DNA of 20,953 nt, taken from assembly GCF_946480305.1 (NCBI RefSeq), contig NZ_CAMLJQ010000059.1, positions 1-20,953 on the forward strand. Direction: 5' to 3'. A program made the position numbers and the translations under genes. Positions 1 to 6,272 of this stretch are shown piece by piece (positions within the stretch are counted from its first letter, which is position 1; each line of letters starts with the position of its first letter). The notes below the pieces were generated by a model. That model was not told the origin of the DNA, did not search any database, and saw only the letters and a program-made list of their open reading frames with translations. The DNA is from an uncultured Caldimonas sp. (GTDB lineage Bacteria > Pseudomonadota > Gammaproteobacteria > Burkholderiales > Burkholderiaceae).

Positions 1-54
1 AGCGCTTGCATGGCATGCAAGAGGTCAGCGGTTCGATCCCGCTTACCTCCACCA
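1..54 (+). tRNA. tRNA-Ala(GGC), 3' part, cut by window start
   Basis: The first 54 bases are the 3' part of a tRNA-Ala. The anticodon stem CTTGC/GCAAG encloses the loop ATGGCAT, giving anticodon GGC. The T arm with GGTTCGATCC follows, then the acceptor strand TACCTCC, discriminator A and an encoded CCA at 52-54. About 22 bases of the 5' end (acceptor strand and most of the D arm) lie outside the window. It is the first visible member of an Ala-Glu-Asp tRNA cluster, probably one transcript whose promoter is upstream of the window. Confidence 0.93.
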
Positions 55-103
55 GGATTCAAAAGATCAGGTGGCGCGCAGTTCAAGAAGCACGAAGAAT
101 TTT

Positions 104-179
104 GTCCCCTTCGTCTAGAGGCCTAGGACACGACCCTTTCACGGTTGTAACAGGGGTTCGAATCCCCTAGGGGACGCCA
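104..179 (+). tRNA. tRNA-Glu(TTC)
   Basis: This is a complete 76-base tRNA. The acceptor strands are GTCCCCT and AGGGGAC, the anticodon loop CTTTCAC (136-142) gives anticodon TTC, the T loop carries GTTCGAAT, and CCA is encoded at 177-179. It is very close to the well-known enterobacterial tRNA-Glu sequence. It lies 49 bases after tRNA-Ala and 57 bases before tRNA-Asp, which fits processing from one cluster transcript. Confidence 0.97.
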
Positions 180-236
180 AGTTTGGCAAGGCTTGCGCCG
201 AGAACGAGAGTTCAGAGCGGAACTTGCTACCAACGC

Positions 237-313
237 GGAGTGGTAGTTCAGTTGGTTAGAATACCGGCCTGTCACGCCGGGGGTCGCGGGTTCGAGTCCC
301 GTCCACTCCGCCA
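237..313 (+). tRNA. tRNA-Asp(GTC)
   Basis: This is a complete 77-base tRNA. The acceptor strands GGAGTGG and CCACTCC pair perfectly, the anticodon loop gives GTC, the T arm is GCGGGTTCGAGTCCCGT and CCA is encoded at 311-313. It is the last gene of the tRNA cluster, and an intrinsic terminator follows within 10 bases. Confidence 0.97.
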
Positions 314-320
314 AAGTACG

Positions 321-357
321 AAAAGCCGTTGCATCCATCAAGGTGCAACGGCTTTTT
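321..357 (+). terminator. Rho-independent terminator of the tRNA cluster
   Basis: The arms AAAAGCCGTTGCA (321-333) and TGCAACGGCTTTT (344-356) form a 13-bp perfect stem around a 10-base loop, and the 3' arm runs into a T tract (353-357). This is a classic intrinsic terminator just after tRNA-Asp. Because the A tract and T tract are both present, it might also stop leftward transcripts, but the minus-strand operon downstream ends some 700 bases away. Confidence 0.93.
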
Positions 358-403
358 CAGTTTTTCGCAGGTGTCCTGTCGCTTCGTGGCGCATCATCCC
401 GCG

Positions 404-1063
404 ATGCATGCCACCCTTGGTCAGACGCCATCGCAACCGAGCCTGCCCGGGTTCGAAATTCCTTCCGATTTGCTGCAGGTGGACGATGTCGAGGCGCATC
501 GCGGGGCGGCCGCGGCCTACACACTGTTCCTTGCGATCTTTCCGGATGCCAGCGAGGTCTCGCGCGTCGCCGGCCACGCACGTGCACTGCGCGAGCGGCA
601 TGGCATCGCAGGCGCGCCGCTGTTGCCGGACCGGTTGCACATCACGCTGCATGCACTGGGGCAGTTCGGTGCCGCGCAGCCGGTGCCGCTCGTGGTCGTC
701 GACGCAGCGCGGGCCGCTGCTCGGGGCGTCGCCAGCCGACCCTTGCCCATCGCTTTCGACAAGGTGATGAGCTTTGAGCGACCTCAGGCCATGAAGCCGT
801 TCGTTCTGTTGGCGGATGAGCGCAGCGCCGCGTCGATCTGCGGTCTGCGGCGGTCGTTGCAAGTCGCGTTGCGACGCGTAGGCCTGCGGCCGCGGGCATC
901 GCAGATCCCGCACATGACCTTGGCCTACGACACGTGCAGCGTGCCCCAACAGGCGATCGATGCCGTTCATTGGACGGCACGCCGGTACGCCCTCATCTTG
1001 AGCCACGTTGGCGCGGGCCATCACCAATGGGTCGATCAATGGGCACTGTGCGGCCCCGGTTGA
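404..1063 (+). CDS. 2H phosphoesterase, 2'-5' RNA ligase/ThpR-like
   Basis: This 219-residue protein belongs to the 2H phosphoesterase superfamily, which includes LigT/ThpR 2'-5' RNA ligases and cyclic phosphodiesterases. Both signature HxT motifs are present: H79-I-T81 in a DRLHITLHALGQF context and H170-M-T172 in IPHMTLAYD. In the family the paired histidines and threonines act on 2',3'-cyclic or 2'-5' linked phosphates. The natural substrate in bacteria is unclear and I do not assign one. The ATG at 404 is chosen because it is the first in-frame ATG after the tRNA terminator, and the reading frame further upstream runs into the terminator stem. No good Shine-Dalgarno sequence is visible, so GTG at 371 or 386 remains possible. 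The gene's TGA directly abuts the stop of the convergent gene at 1064. Confidence 0.85.
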   Translation: MHATLGQTPSQPSLPGFEIPSDLLQVDDVEAHRGAAAAYTLFLAIFPDASEVSRVAGHARALRERHGIAGAPLLPDRLHITLHALGQFGAAQPVPLVVVDAARAAARGVASRPLPIAFDKVMSFERPQAMKPFVLLADERSAASICGLRRSLQVALRRVGLRPRASQIPHMTLAYDTCSVPQQAIDAVHWTARRYALILSHVGAGHHQWVDQWALCGPG

Positions 1064-1228
1064 TCAGCCGTTCTTGAGTTCCTTCGCCAGTTCGCGCTTG
1101 CCTTGCTGCCGTTGTGCGGAGCGGCTTTTACGGTGCTCGCCGGCCTTGCGCTGTGCAGCGGCGGGCACCAGGGGATTGCGCGGCCGGGGCGCAGGAATGC
1201 GCAACTTGTGCTTGCGAGCGGACGTCAC
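1064..1228 (-). CDS. Small basic protein, 54 aa, last gene of repair operon
   Basis: This 54-residue open frame starts with GTG at 1228-1226. The upstream gene's TGA stop at 1227-1225 overlaps it as GTGA, which fixes the start and implies translational coupling. The product is strongly basic (16 of 54 residues Lys or Arg), has a proline-rich N-terminal third (IPAPRPRNPLVP, residues 11-22) and a lysine/arginine-rich, probably helical C-terminal half ending in KRELAKELKNG. There is no signal peptide, membrane segment or cysteine. The composition suggests nucleic-acid or ribosome contact, but that is inference. I recall similar short RNPLV-containing hypothetical proteins in Burkholderiales but cannot name a family. 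Its function is unknown. Confidence 0.72.
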   Translation of the reverse strand: MTSARKHKLRIPAPRPRNPLVPAAAQRKAGEHRKSRSAQRQQGKRELAKELKNG

Positions 1229-1653
1229 GTCTTTTCAGACAGGTGTTGCTCGATCACGGCCGCCGCCGTGCGAAAGCCTTCGATCGCTGCCGGGAACCCG
1301 CAGTACACCGCGGTGTGCAGCAGGATCTCCTTCAACTCGTCGACCGTGACGCCGTTGTTCAACGCGCCGCGCAGGTGTCCCTCGAGCTCCTTCTGCTTGC
1401 CGAGTGCCACCAGCATCGCCACGGTGATCATGCTGCGCGTCTTGGGCGGCAGGCCTTCGCGGGTCCAGACCGTGCCCCATGCGAAGGCGGTGACCAACTC
1501 CTGCAATTCGGCCTGAAAACTCCCGGCGTTCGACAAGGACCGCTCCACATGGGCCGGTCCCAACACCTTGCGGCGCATCTGCAGCCCGGGCTCGAACGCG
1601 GCTGCGATCGGCGTACTGGGTTCGAAGGGGAGAGGATCACGATCTTGGGTCAT
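1225..1653 (-). CDS. Carboxymuconolactone decarboxylase (CMD)-family protein
   Basis: The 142-residue product matches the CMD/AhpD fold in its 4-carboxymuconolactone decarboxylase (PcaC-like) branch. It has the family's helical core, with TAFAWGTVWTREGLPPKTRS (residues 55-74), the MITVAMLVALGK helix, EGHLRGALNNGVTVDELKE and LLHTAVYCGFPAAIEGFRTA. The length is typical of PcaC. It lacks the CxxC redox pair of AhpD, so a peroxidase-partner role is unlikely. No other protocatechuate-pathway gene is nearby, so the true substrate is open. The ATG at 1653 is the only start giving a normal N terminus. The gene lies 38 bases after the DMT permease gene, and its stop overlaps the next start as GTGA. 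Confidence 0.9.
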   Translation of the reverse strand: MTQDRDPLPFEPSTPIAAAFEPGLQMRRKVLGPAHVERSLSNAGSFQAELQELVTAFAWGTVWTREGLPPKTRSMITVAMLVALGKQKELEGHLRGALNNGVTVDELKEILLHTAVYCGFPAAIEGFRTAAAVIEQHLSEKT

Positions 1654-1691
1654 GGGTGTTCCGGCGGAATGCACAACCGGCCGATTCTTGC

Positions 1692-2618
1692 TCACCGAGT
1701 CGTGCTCGATGCCGATGCCGGGTGCACAACAGCTTTGCGTGGACGCGGCAAGACACCTGTGGCAAGGGCTGTGCCGACGAGGATCACCGCGCTGCCCAGC
1801 AGCATCGCCGGCGTGACGCCTTCGTCGAGGAACAGCCATCCCCACAACACTGCAAAGGCGGGTATCAGGAAGGTGACGGCGATCGCGTTCGCCGGGCCGA
1901 TGCGGGCGATCAGGCGAAAGAACAGGATGTAGGCGATGCCGGTGCACAAGAGCGCCAGTGCAATGGTGGCAGCCCAGGCTTTGGCCGACGGCATCTGCGC
2001 GGGCCACCAGACGACGGCGGGAACCGCAAGAAAAAGCGTGGCCGACAGTTGCGTGCCGGTGGCGACGGCCAGCGAAGGCACACCCGACAGAAAGCGCTTG
2101 GTGTAGCTCGCCGACAGCCCGTAGCAGAGCGTTGCGGCGAGACAGGCCAACACCGCCCATCCTGTCGACTGCGACCCGGGCTTGAAGCTGGCCTTGCCCC
2201 ACGCCAGCCACAAGACACCGGCAAAGCCGATCGCCAGTCCTGCCGCGCGCCAGCGGGTGGGCCGGTCCTTCAGCCAAAGCCACGCCACCAGAGCGCCGAA
2301 GAGCGGCGTCGCCGCGTTGAAGATCGAAGACAGCCCCGCCGTGATCGACAAGGCCGCGAAGCTGAAGCACAGGAACGGCAATCCGCTGGTGAGCAAGCCT
2401 GCAATCGAGAGATGACGCGCATGCTGGCGCAGCGCACCCAGTTGCCCGTGCAGCGCGAGCACGGGGAGCAGGAACAAGGCTGCACCGGCTACCCGCACGG
2501 CCGACAACGCCACGGGCCCGAACTCTCCCGCGCCGAGCCGCATGAACAGGAACGAGGCCCCCCAGATGGCGGCGAGCAACAGCAGGTCGACGAGATCACG
2601 TGGTTTCATGGAGTTCAT
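1692..2618 (-). CDS. EamA/DMT-superfamily permease
   Basis: The 308-residue product is an inner-membrane protein with about ten predicted hydrophobic helices arranged as two EamA repeats, the usual drug/metabolite transporter plan. The first helix (LLLLAAIWGASFLFMRLG) carries the typical AxxWGxxF motif. The end of the second repeat shows the characteristic FLIPAFAVLWGWLFLDEG stretch. The substrate cannot be told from sequence; relatives export amino acids, metabolites or drugs. The ATG at 2618 overlaps the ogt stop as ATGA, and a second Met lies three codons later. Its place directly after two alkylation-repair genes suggests co-expression with them, perhaps to export a toxic compound, which is inference. 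Confidence 0.92.
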   Translation of the reverse strand: MNSMKPRDLVDLLLLAAIWGASFLFMRLGAGEFGPVALSAVRVAGAALFLLPVLALHGQLGALRQHARHLSIAGLLTSGLPFLCFSFAALSITAGLSSIFNAATPLFGALVAWLWLKDRPTRWRAAGLAIGFAGVLWLAWGKASFKPGSQSTGWAVLACLAATLCYGLSASYTKRFLSGVPSLAVATGTQLSATLFLAVPAVVWWPAQMPSAKAWAATIALALLCTGIAYILFFRLIARIGPANAIAVTFLIPAFAVLWGWLFLDEGVTPAMLLGSAVILVGTALATGVLPRPRKAVVHPASASSTTR

Positions 2619-3112
2619 ACAGCGAGGACACCTTCGAGTTGGAGCAGCGCGACTTTGCGTTCCAGCCCGCCAGCGTAGCCGGTCAGGCTGCCGCTGGTGC
2701 CGATGATGCGGTGGCAGGGCACGATGATGGAAACAGGGTTGCGCCCCACGGCAGCGCCCACCGCTCGCGTGGCGGTGACGGAGCCCACTTGTTCTGCAAT
2801 ATTTCGGTAGGTCAGTGTCGCTCCGAGCGGCACACGCAGCAGTGCCTCCCAGACGGTGCGTTGGAAAAGCGTGCCCAGCAGATCGAGCGGCACGTCGAAC
2901 TCCCGGCGTTTGCCGAGCCAGTATTCGGCGAGTTGCCGTTCTACCGCGGTCAGCAAGGGATCGCGGCTGTCCTCGGGGGCGGTCAGGGTGCCGGGGTGGT
3001 CTTTCTGGCCTGCGAACCAAAGGCCCGCCAGCCCCGCAGCCGTGCGGGCCAGCAGGATCTCTCCGAGCGGCGAGGCAATGCGGTGTTGTGCGGTGTAGCT
3101 GCGCTGGATCAT
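2615..3112 (-). CDS. ogt: Methylated-DNA--protein-cysteine methyltransferase (Ogt)
   Basis: This 165-residue O6-alkylguanine-DNA alkyltransferase transfers the alkyl group from O6-alkylguanine in DNA to its own cysteine in a suicide reaction. The active-site motif IVPCHRIIG is intact, preceded by the winged-helix DNA-binding stretch LGATLTYRNIAEQ and the arginine-finger region TRAVGAAVGRNP. It is followed by the conserved GYAGGLERK. Length and order match stand-alone Ogt. The ATG at 3112 overlaps the upstream ada-alkA stop as ATGA. The bases before it are pyrimidine-rich on the coding strand with no Shine-Dalgarno sequence, so translation probably depends on reinitiation after ada-alkA. A longer open frame continues upstream, but the residues it adds do not look like Ogt. 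Confidence 0.96.
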   Translation of the reverse strand: MIQRSYTAQHRIASPLGEILLARTAAGLAGLWFAGQKDHPGTLTAPEDSRDPLLTAVERQLAEYWLGKRREFDVPLDLLGTLFQRTVWEALLRVPLGATLTYRNIAEQVGSVTATRAVGAAVGRNPVSIIVPCHRIIGTSGSLTGYAGGLERKVALLQLEGVLAV

Positions 3113-4584
3113 CGTGAAGAGGTCGGGGGAGGGGAAGGGGACGCAGCCGCACCCCACAGCCGGAGCACCGCATAGGAGCGCCACGGTCGCCATGCCTGTG
3201 ACCGCGCCTCGGCCTCGCTCGCCGTGCAGTTCATGGCTTTGAGCACGGCCACGTCGCGTGGTGGAAAGGCATCAGGCCACGCGAGCGCGCGCATGGCAAT
3301 GTAGTGCGCGGTCCACGGGCCGATACCCGGCAGGGCTTGGAGTGCCGAGATCGCGGTGGCTGCCGGCGCCCCGCCAAGGAACTGCGCCTCGAGGGTGTCC
3401 CAGTGTTGTGCCAGCGCGATGATGGCTGCGCCACGCTGCCGCAGGATGCCGAGGGCACCGAGGTCCGCCGGTTGCAGCGAGGCGATGTGTCGCGGCGCGG
3501 GAAACAGCCGGCTTACGTCCGCAGGCCATGGCGTGCTCACGGTCTCGCCGTAGGCCTGCGACAGCCGGGTCGCGAGCGTGCGGGCCGCCGCGACCGTCAC
3601 CTGCTGGCCGAGCACGGCGCGCACGGCCAGTTCGAAGGCGTCGAGCGCGCCCGGCAAGCGGGTGCCGGGGCCGGGCAGATCCTGCAGCGCGAGGTCGATC
3701 GCGTCCGGCATGGCATCGAGATCGAGCCAGCGCCGAATGGCACGAATCAACATCGCACTCGAAGGGGCAAACTGCGGGGCGAGTTCGACGCGCACGAGCG
3801 GCCGATCGGCGACGAACTGCACCTCCAGCCAGCCGTTCAGCTCCCGGTCGCCGGACCGGACGCGCAAGGAGCGGCGTATGGTGCCTTCCTCGACCGTTTC
3901 GATGCCCGGTATCGCACGCAGCGACAGAAAGCGCAGCATGGCCTCGCGGGCATAGGGTTCGCGGAAGGCAAGGTGCAGCGCAACGGCGTCGGTGGCGGAC
4001 GAGCGCGGGCCGGTGCGATGTCGCAGGCTGCTGGGGTTGAGGCGGTACCGCTCCACGAAAGCCGCATTGAAGCGACGAAGGCTTGCGAACCCACTTGCAA
4101 GCGCGACCTGCGTGATCGGCAGATGGGTGTCCGTCAACAACTGCTTGGCAAGCAACAGGCGGCGCGTCTGCAGGTACTGCAGCGGCGTCACACCGTGCTC
4201 GGCGGCGAAGATGCGACGCAGGTGCCGGTCGGTGATGCCGAGCGTTCGAGCCAGCAGTTGCATGCTGACTGCGGAACCGGAGCCAGCGTGCTGGTCGAGC
4301 CAGCGGGCTGCTTGGTGTGCGAGCGTGCGGGAGGCGTCCATCACGGTCCACGGGTCGACGCGGCCAGGGGCGATTTCCGGGCGGCACTTGAGGCAGGGGC
4401 GGAACTGCGCGGCCTCGGCCTGGGCGGCGCTCGCGAAGAAACGGCAGTTCTCTCGCCGCGGCGTGCGAACCCGGCAGATCGGGCGGCAGTACACGCCGGT
4501 GGAGGTGACGCCGACGAACAACGCGCCGTCAAAACGTGCATCGCGAGCCGTGAGGGCGAGGTAGGCGGCGTCGGCATCGAGCAT
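3109..4584 (-). CDS. alkA: Ada-AlkA fusion: methylphosphotriester sensor, AraC activator and 3-methyladenine DNA glycosylase
   Basis: The 491-residue protein fuses three modules. Residues 1-75 are the Ada zinc domain with Cys33, Cys37, Cys64 and Cys67, equivalent to E. coli Ada Cys38, 42, 69 and 72; the first accepts a methyl group from DNA phosphotriesters. Residues about 90-190 are an AraC-type double helix-turn-helix (LARTLGITDRHLRRIF and ITQVALASGFASLRRFN). Residues about 200-491 are AlkA, with the helix-hairpin-helix LPGIGPWTAHYIAMRA and the catalytic aspartate Asp444 in PRDVAV. The Ada methyltransferase domain is absent and is supplied by the next gene, ogt. The protein is therefore likely both the methyl-activated regulator of this operon and its base-excision enzyme. 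ATG 4584 begins a normal Ada N terminus. The proline/serine-rich tail precedes the ogt overlap. Confidence 0.95.
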   Translation of the reverse strand: MLDADAAYLALTARDARFDGALFVGVTSTGVYCRPICRVRTPRRENCRFFASAAQAEAAQFRPCLKCRPEIAPGRVDPWTVMDASRTLAHQAARWLDQHAGSGSAVSMQLLARTLGITDRHLRRIFAAEHGVTPLQYLQTRRLLLAKQLLTDTHLPITQVALASGFASLRRFNAAFVERYRLNPSSLRHRTGPRSSATDAVALHLAFREPYAREAMLRFLSLRAIPGIETVEEGTIRRSLRVRSGDRELNGWLEVQFVADRPLVRVELAPQFAPSSAMLIRAIRRWLDLDAMPDAIDLALQDLPGPGTRLPGALDAFELAVRAVLGQQVTVAAARTLATRLSQAYGETVSTPWPADVSRLFPAPRHIASLQPADLGALGILRQRGAAIIALAQHWDTLEAQFLGGAPAATAISALQALPGIGPWTAHYIAMRALAWPDAFPPRDVAVLKAMNCTASEAEARSQAWRPWRSYAVLRLWGAAASPSPPPTSSR

Positions 4585-4590
4585 GAGCGC

Positions 4591-4596
4591 ATTATC
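4591..4596 (-). promoter_or_regulatory. Possible -10 element of the ada-alkA operon
   Basis: On the minus strand GATAAT lies 6 bases before the ada-alkA ATG. If used, the transcript would be nearly leaderless. No convincing -35 hexamer is present 16-18 bases upstream, which would suit a promoter that needs an activator such as methylated Ada, but it equally fits a chance match. I saw no clear Ada box in the 162-base gap (4585-4746). Confidence 0.25.
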
Positions 4597-4746
4597 TGCA
4601 CCGGCTCCTGCGGCACTGGCCGTTTTCGGACATGTGGCCCGGCACTTGCGTGTGCTTCGGCGTCTCGTAACCGCCCAGACACAAGCCCTGCGAGGGTGGT
4701 CCCTACAATGACCCGAGCAGGCAGTTCAACATCAAGGGAGTGCTTT

Positions 4747-6138
4747 ATGAAAGTTGCAGCATCCATCTTCAAGGCCTATGACGTGCGCGGCATCGTCGGG
4801 CAGACGCTGGATGAGTCCGTGGCCGAACACCTTGGTCGCGCGTTCGGAACCGAAGCGCGGGCCCTCGGCGAGACCACTGTCGCGGTCGGACGCGACGGGC
4901 GCCTCTCGGGCCCCGCAATGGCCGCGGCCTTGATCAAGGGGCTGCGCAGCACCGGCGTGGACGTGATCGAGCTCGGTGCGGTGACCACGCCGATGACCTA
5001 TTACGTCGCGGCCACGCGCTGCCGCTCGGGCATCCAGGTGACCGGCAGCCACAACCCGAAGGACTACAACGGCTTCAAGATGGTGCTGGCCGGGCGTGCG
5101 ATCTACGGCGACGAGATCCAGGGCCTGCGCCGCCGCATCGAGGAAGAGGACTACGTCAGCGGCGCGGGCGGCCTCACCCAGCTCGACGTGCTGAAGGAAT
5201 ACAGCGACCGCATCACCGGCGACGCGAAGCTGGCACGCAAGATGAAGATCGTCGTCGACTCGGGCAACGGCATTCCCGGTGCCTCGGCACCGGGCATCCT
5301 GCGTGCGCTCGGCTGCGAGGTGATCGAGCTGTACTCCGAAGTCGACGGCGACTTCCCCAACCACCACCCCGATCCGTCCAAGCTCGAGAACCTGGCGGAC
5401 CTGATCCGCACGGTCAAGGAAAGCGGCGCCGAGCTGGGCCTGGCGTTCGATGGCGACGGCGACCGCCTGGGCGTGGTCACGCGCGACGGCAACGTGATCT
5501 ACCCCGACCGCCAGCTGATGCTGTTTGCGCAGGACATCCTCTCGCGCAACCCCGGTGCCTCGGTGATCTACGACGTGAAGTGCACCCAGCGCCTCGCGCC
5601 CGCGATCCGCGAGGCGGGCGGCGTGCCGGTGATGTGGAAGACCGGGCATTCGCTCGTGAAAGCCAAGCTGAAGGAGATCGACGCGCCGATCGCCGGCGAG
5701 ATGAGCGGGCACATCTTCTTCAAGGAGCGCTGGTACGGCTTCGACGACGCGACCTACACCGCGGCGCGGCTGCTCGAGATCCTGTCGCGCCACGACGACC
5801 CGAGCGCCGTGCTCGATGGGCTGCCCACCAGCTTCAGCACGCCGGAACTCAACGTGCCTTGCGCCGAGGGCGAGCACCATCAGGTGATCGAGCAACTGCG
5901 CCAGCGCATTGCCAACGGAGCGCGGTTCGAAGGTGCCAGGGAAATCGTCACGATCGACGGCATTCGCGCCGAATACGAAGACGGTTTCGGCCTGGTGCGG
6001 GCCTCCAACACCACGCCGGTGCTGGTGCTGCGCTTCGAGGGGCACACGCAGCAGGCGCTGGAGCGCATCGAGCTGGAGTTCATGGCGGCGCTGCGGGCCG
6101 TCAAGCCCGATGCCCAGGTGGGGGCGTCGGCACACTGA
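4747..6138 (+). CDS. manB: Phosphomannomutase/phosphoglucomutase
   Basis: The 463-residue cytoplasmic enzyme interconverts hexose 1- and 6-phosphates, supplying mannose-1-P or glucose-1-P for LPS and exopolysaccharide precursors. All four alpha-D-phosphohexomutase sites are intact. The phosphoserine loop VTGSHNPKDYNG carries catalytic Ser101. The Mg site DGDGDR has Asp235, 237 and 239. The sugar loop GEMSGH has Glu318 and His322. The phosphate-binding loop RASNTTP spans 418-424. Numbering runs close to Pseudomonas aeruginosa AlgC (Ser108, Asp242), and length matches. An AAGGGAG ribosome site at 4734-4740 fixes the ATG at 4747. A TACAAT at 4704-4709 may be a -10, but I see no good -35. A much longer upstream frame extension is an artefact of GC-rich sequence antisense to ada-alkA. 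It could equally be named algC. Confidence 0.96.
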   Translation: MKVAASIFKAYDVRGIVGQTLDESVAEHLGRAFGTEARALGETTVAVGRDGRLSGPAMAAALIKGLRSTGVDVIELGAVTTPMTYYVAATRCRSGIQVTGSHNPKDYNGFKMVLAGRAIYGDEIQGLRRRIEEEDYVSGAGGLTQLDVLKEYSDRITGDAKLARKMKIVVDSGNGIPGASAPGILRALGCEVIELYSEVDGDFPNHHPDPSKLENLADLIRTVKESGAELGLAFDGDGDRLGVVTRDGNVIYPDRQLMLFAQDILSRNPGASVIYDVKCTQRLAPAIREAGGVPVMWKTGHSLVKAKLKEIDAPIAGEMSGHIFFKERWYGFDDATYTAARLLEILSRHDDPSAVLDGLPTSFSTPELNVPCAEGEHHQVIEQLRQRIANGARFEGAREIVTIDGIRAEYEDGFGLVRASNTTPVLVLRFEGHTQQALERIELEFMAALRAVKPDAQVGASAH

Positions 6139-6202
6139 CCCCTTGCGGGCGGGCTTGCCGTTTCGGTAGACAATCGCCCGGTGCATAAACCTTCCGTCAC
6201 AT

Positions 6203-6225
6203 CGGCGCCTCCAGGTGGGGCGCCG
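6203..6225 (+). other. GC-rich hairpin between manB and waaA
   Basis: CGGCGCC (6203-6209) and GGCGCCG (6219-6225) form a 7-bp perfect stem with a 9-base loop, followed by the weak T-containing stretch GTTTCCGTT. It could be a poor intrinsic terminator for the mutase gene or a structure in the waaA leader. The lack of a real T run keeps confidence low. The 134-base gap shows no clear promoter for waaA. Confidence 0.4.
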
Positions 6226-6272
6226 GTTTCCGTTCTGAGTGCTGCCGCTTGCGCCTGCGGGGAGGTGCGGCC

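Noticed and set aside
1..360. A tRNA cluster as a possible integration site for a genomic island
   Set aside because: No integrase, no direct repeat of a tRNA 3' end and no change of base composition follow; the next genes look like ordinary chromosome.
1225..1653. CMD-family protein as AhpD, an alkylhydroperoxidase partner
   Set aside because: The CxxC pair needed for AhpD redox chemistry is missing, and no ahpC is nearby.
3304..4746. A long plus-strand frame reading into the phosphomannomutase gene (944 codons in total)
   Set aside because: Only the part from ATG 4747 matches a family; the rest is antisense to the clear ada-alkA gene and reflects few stop codons in GC-rich DNA.
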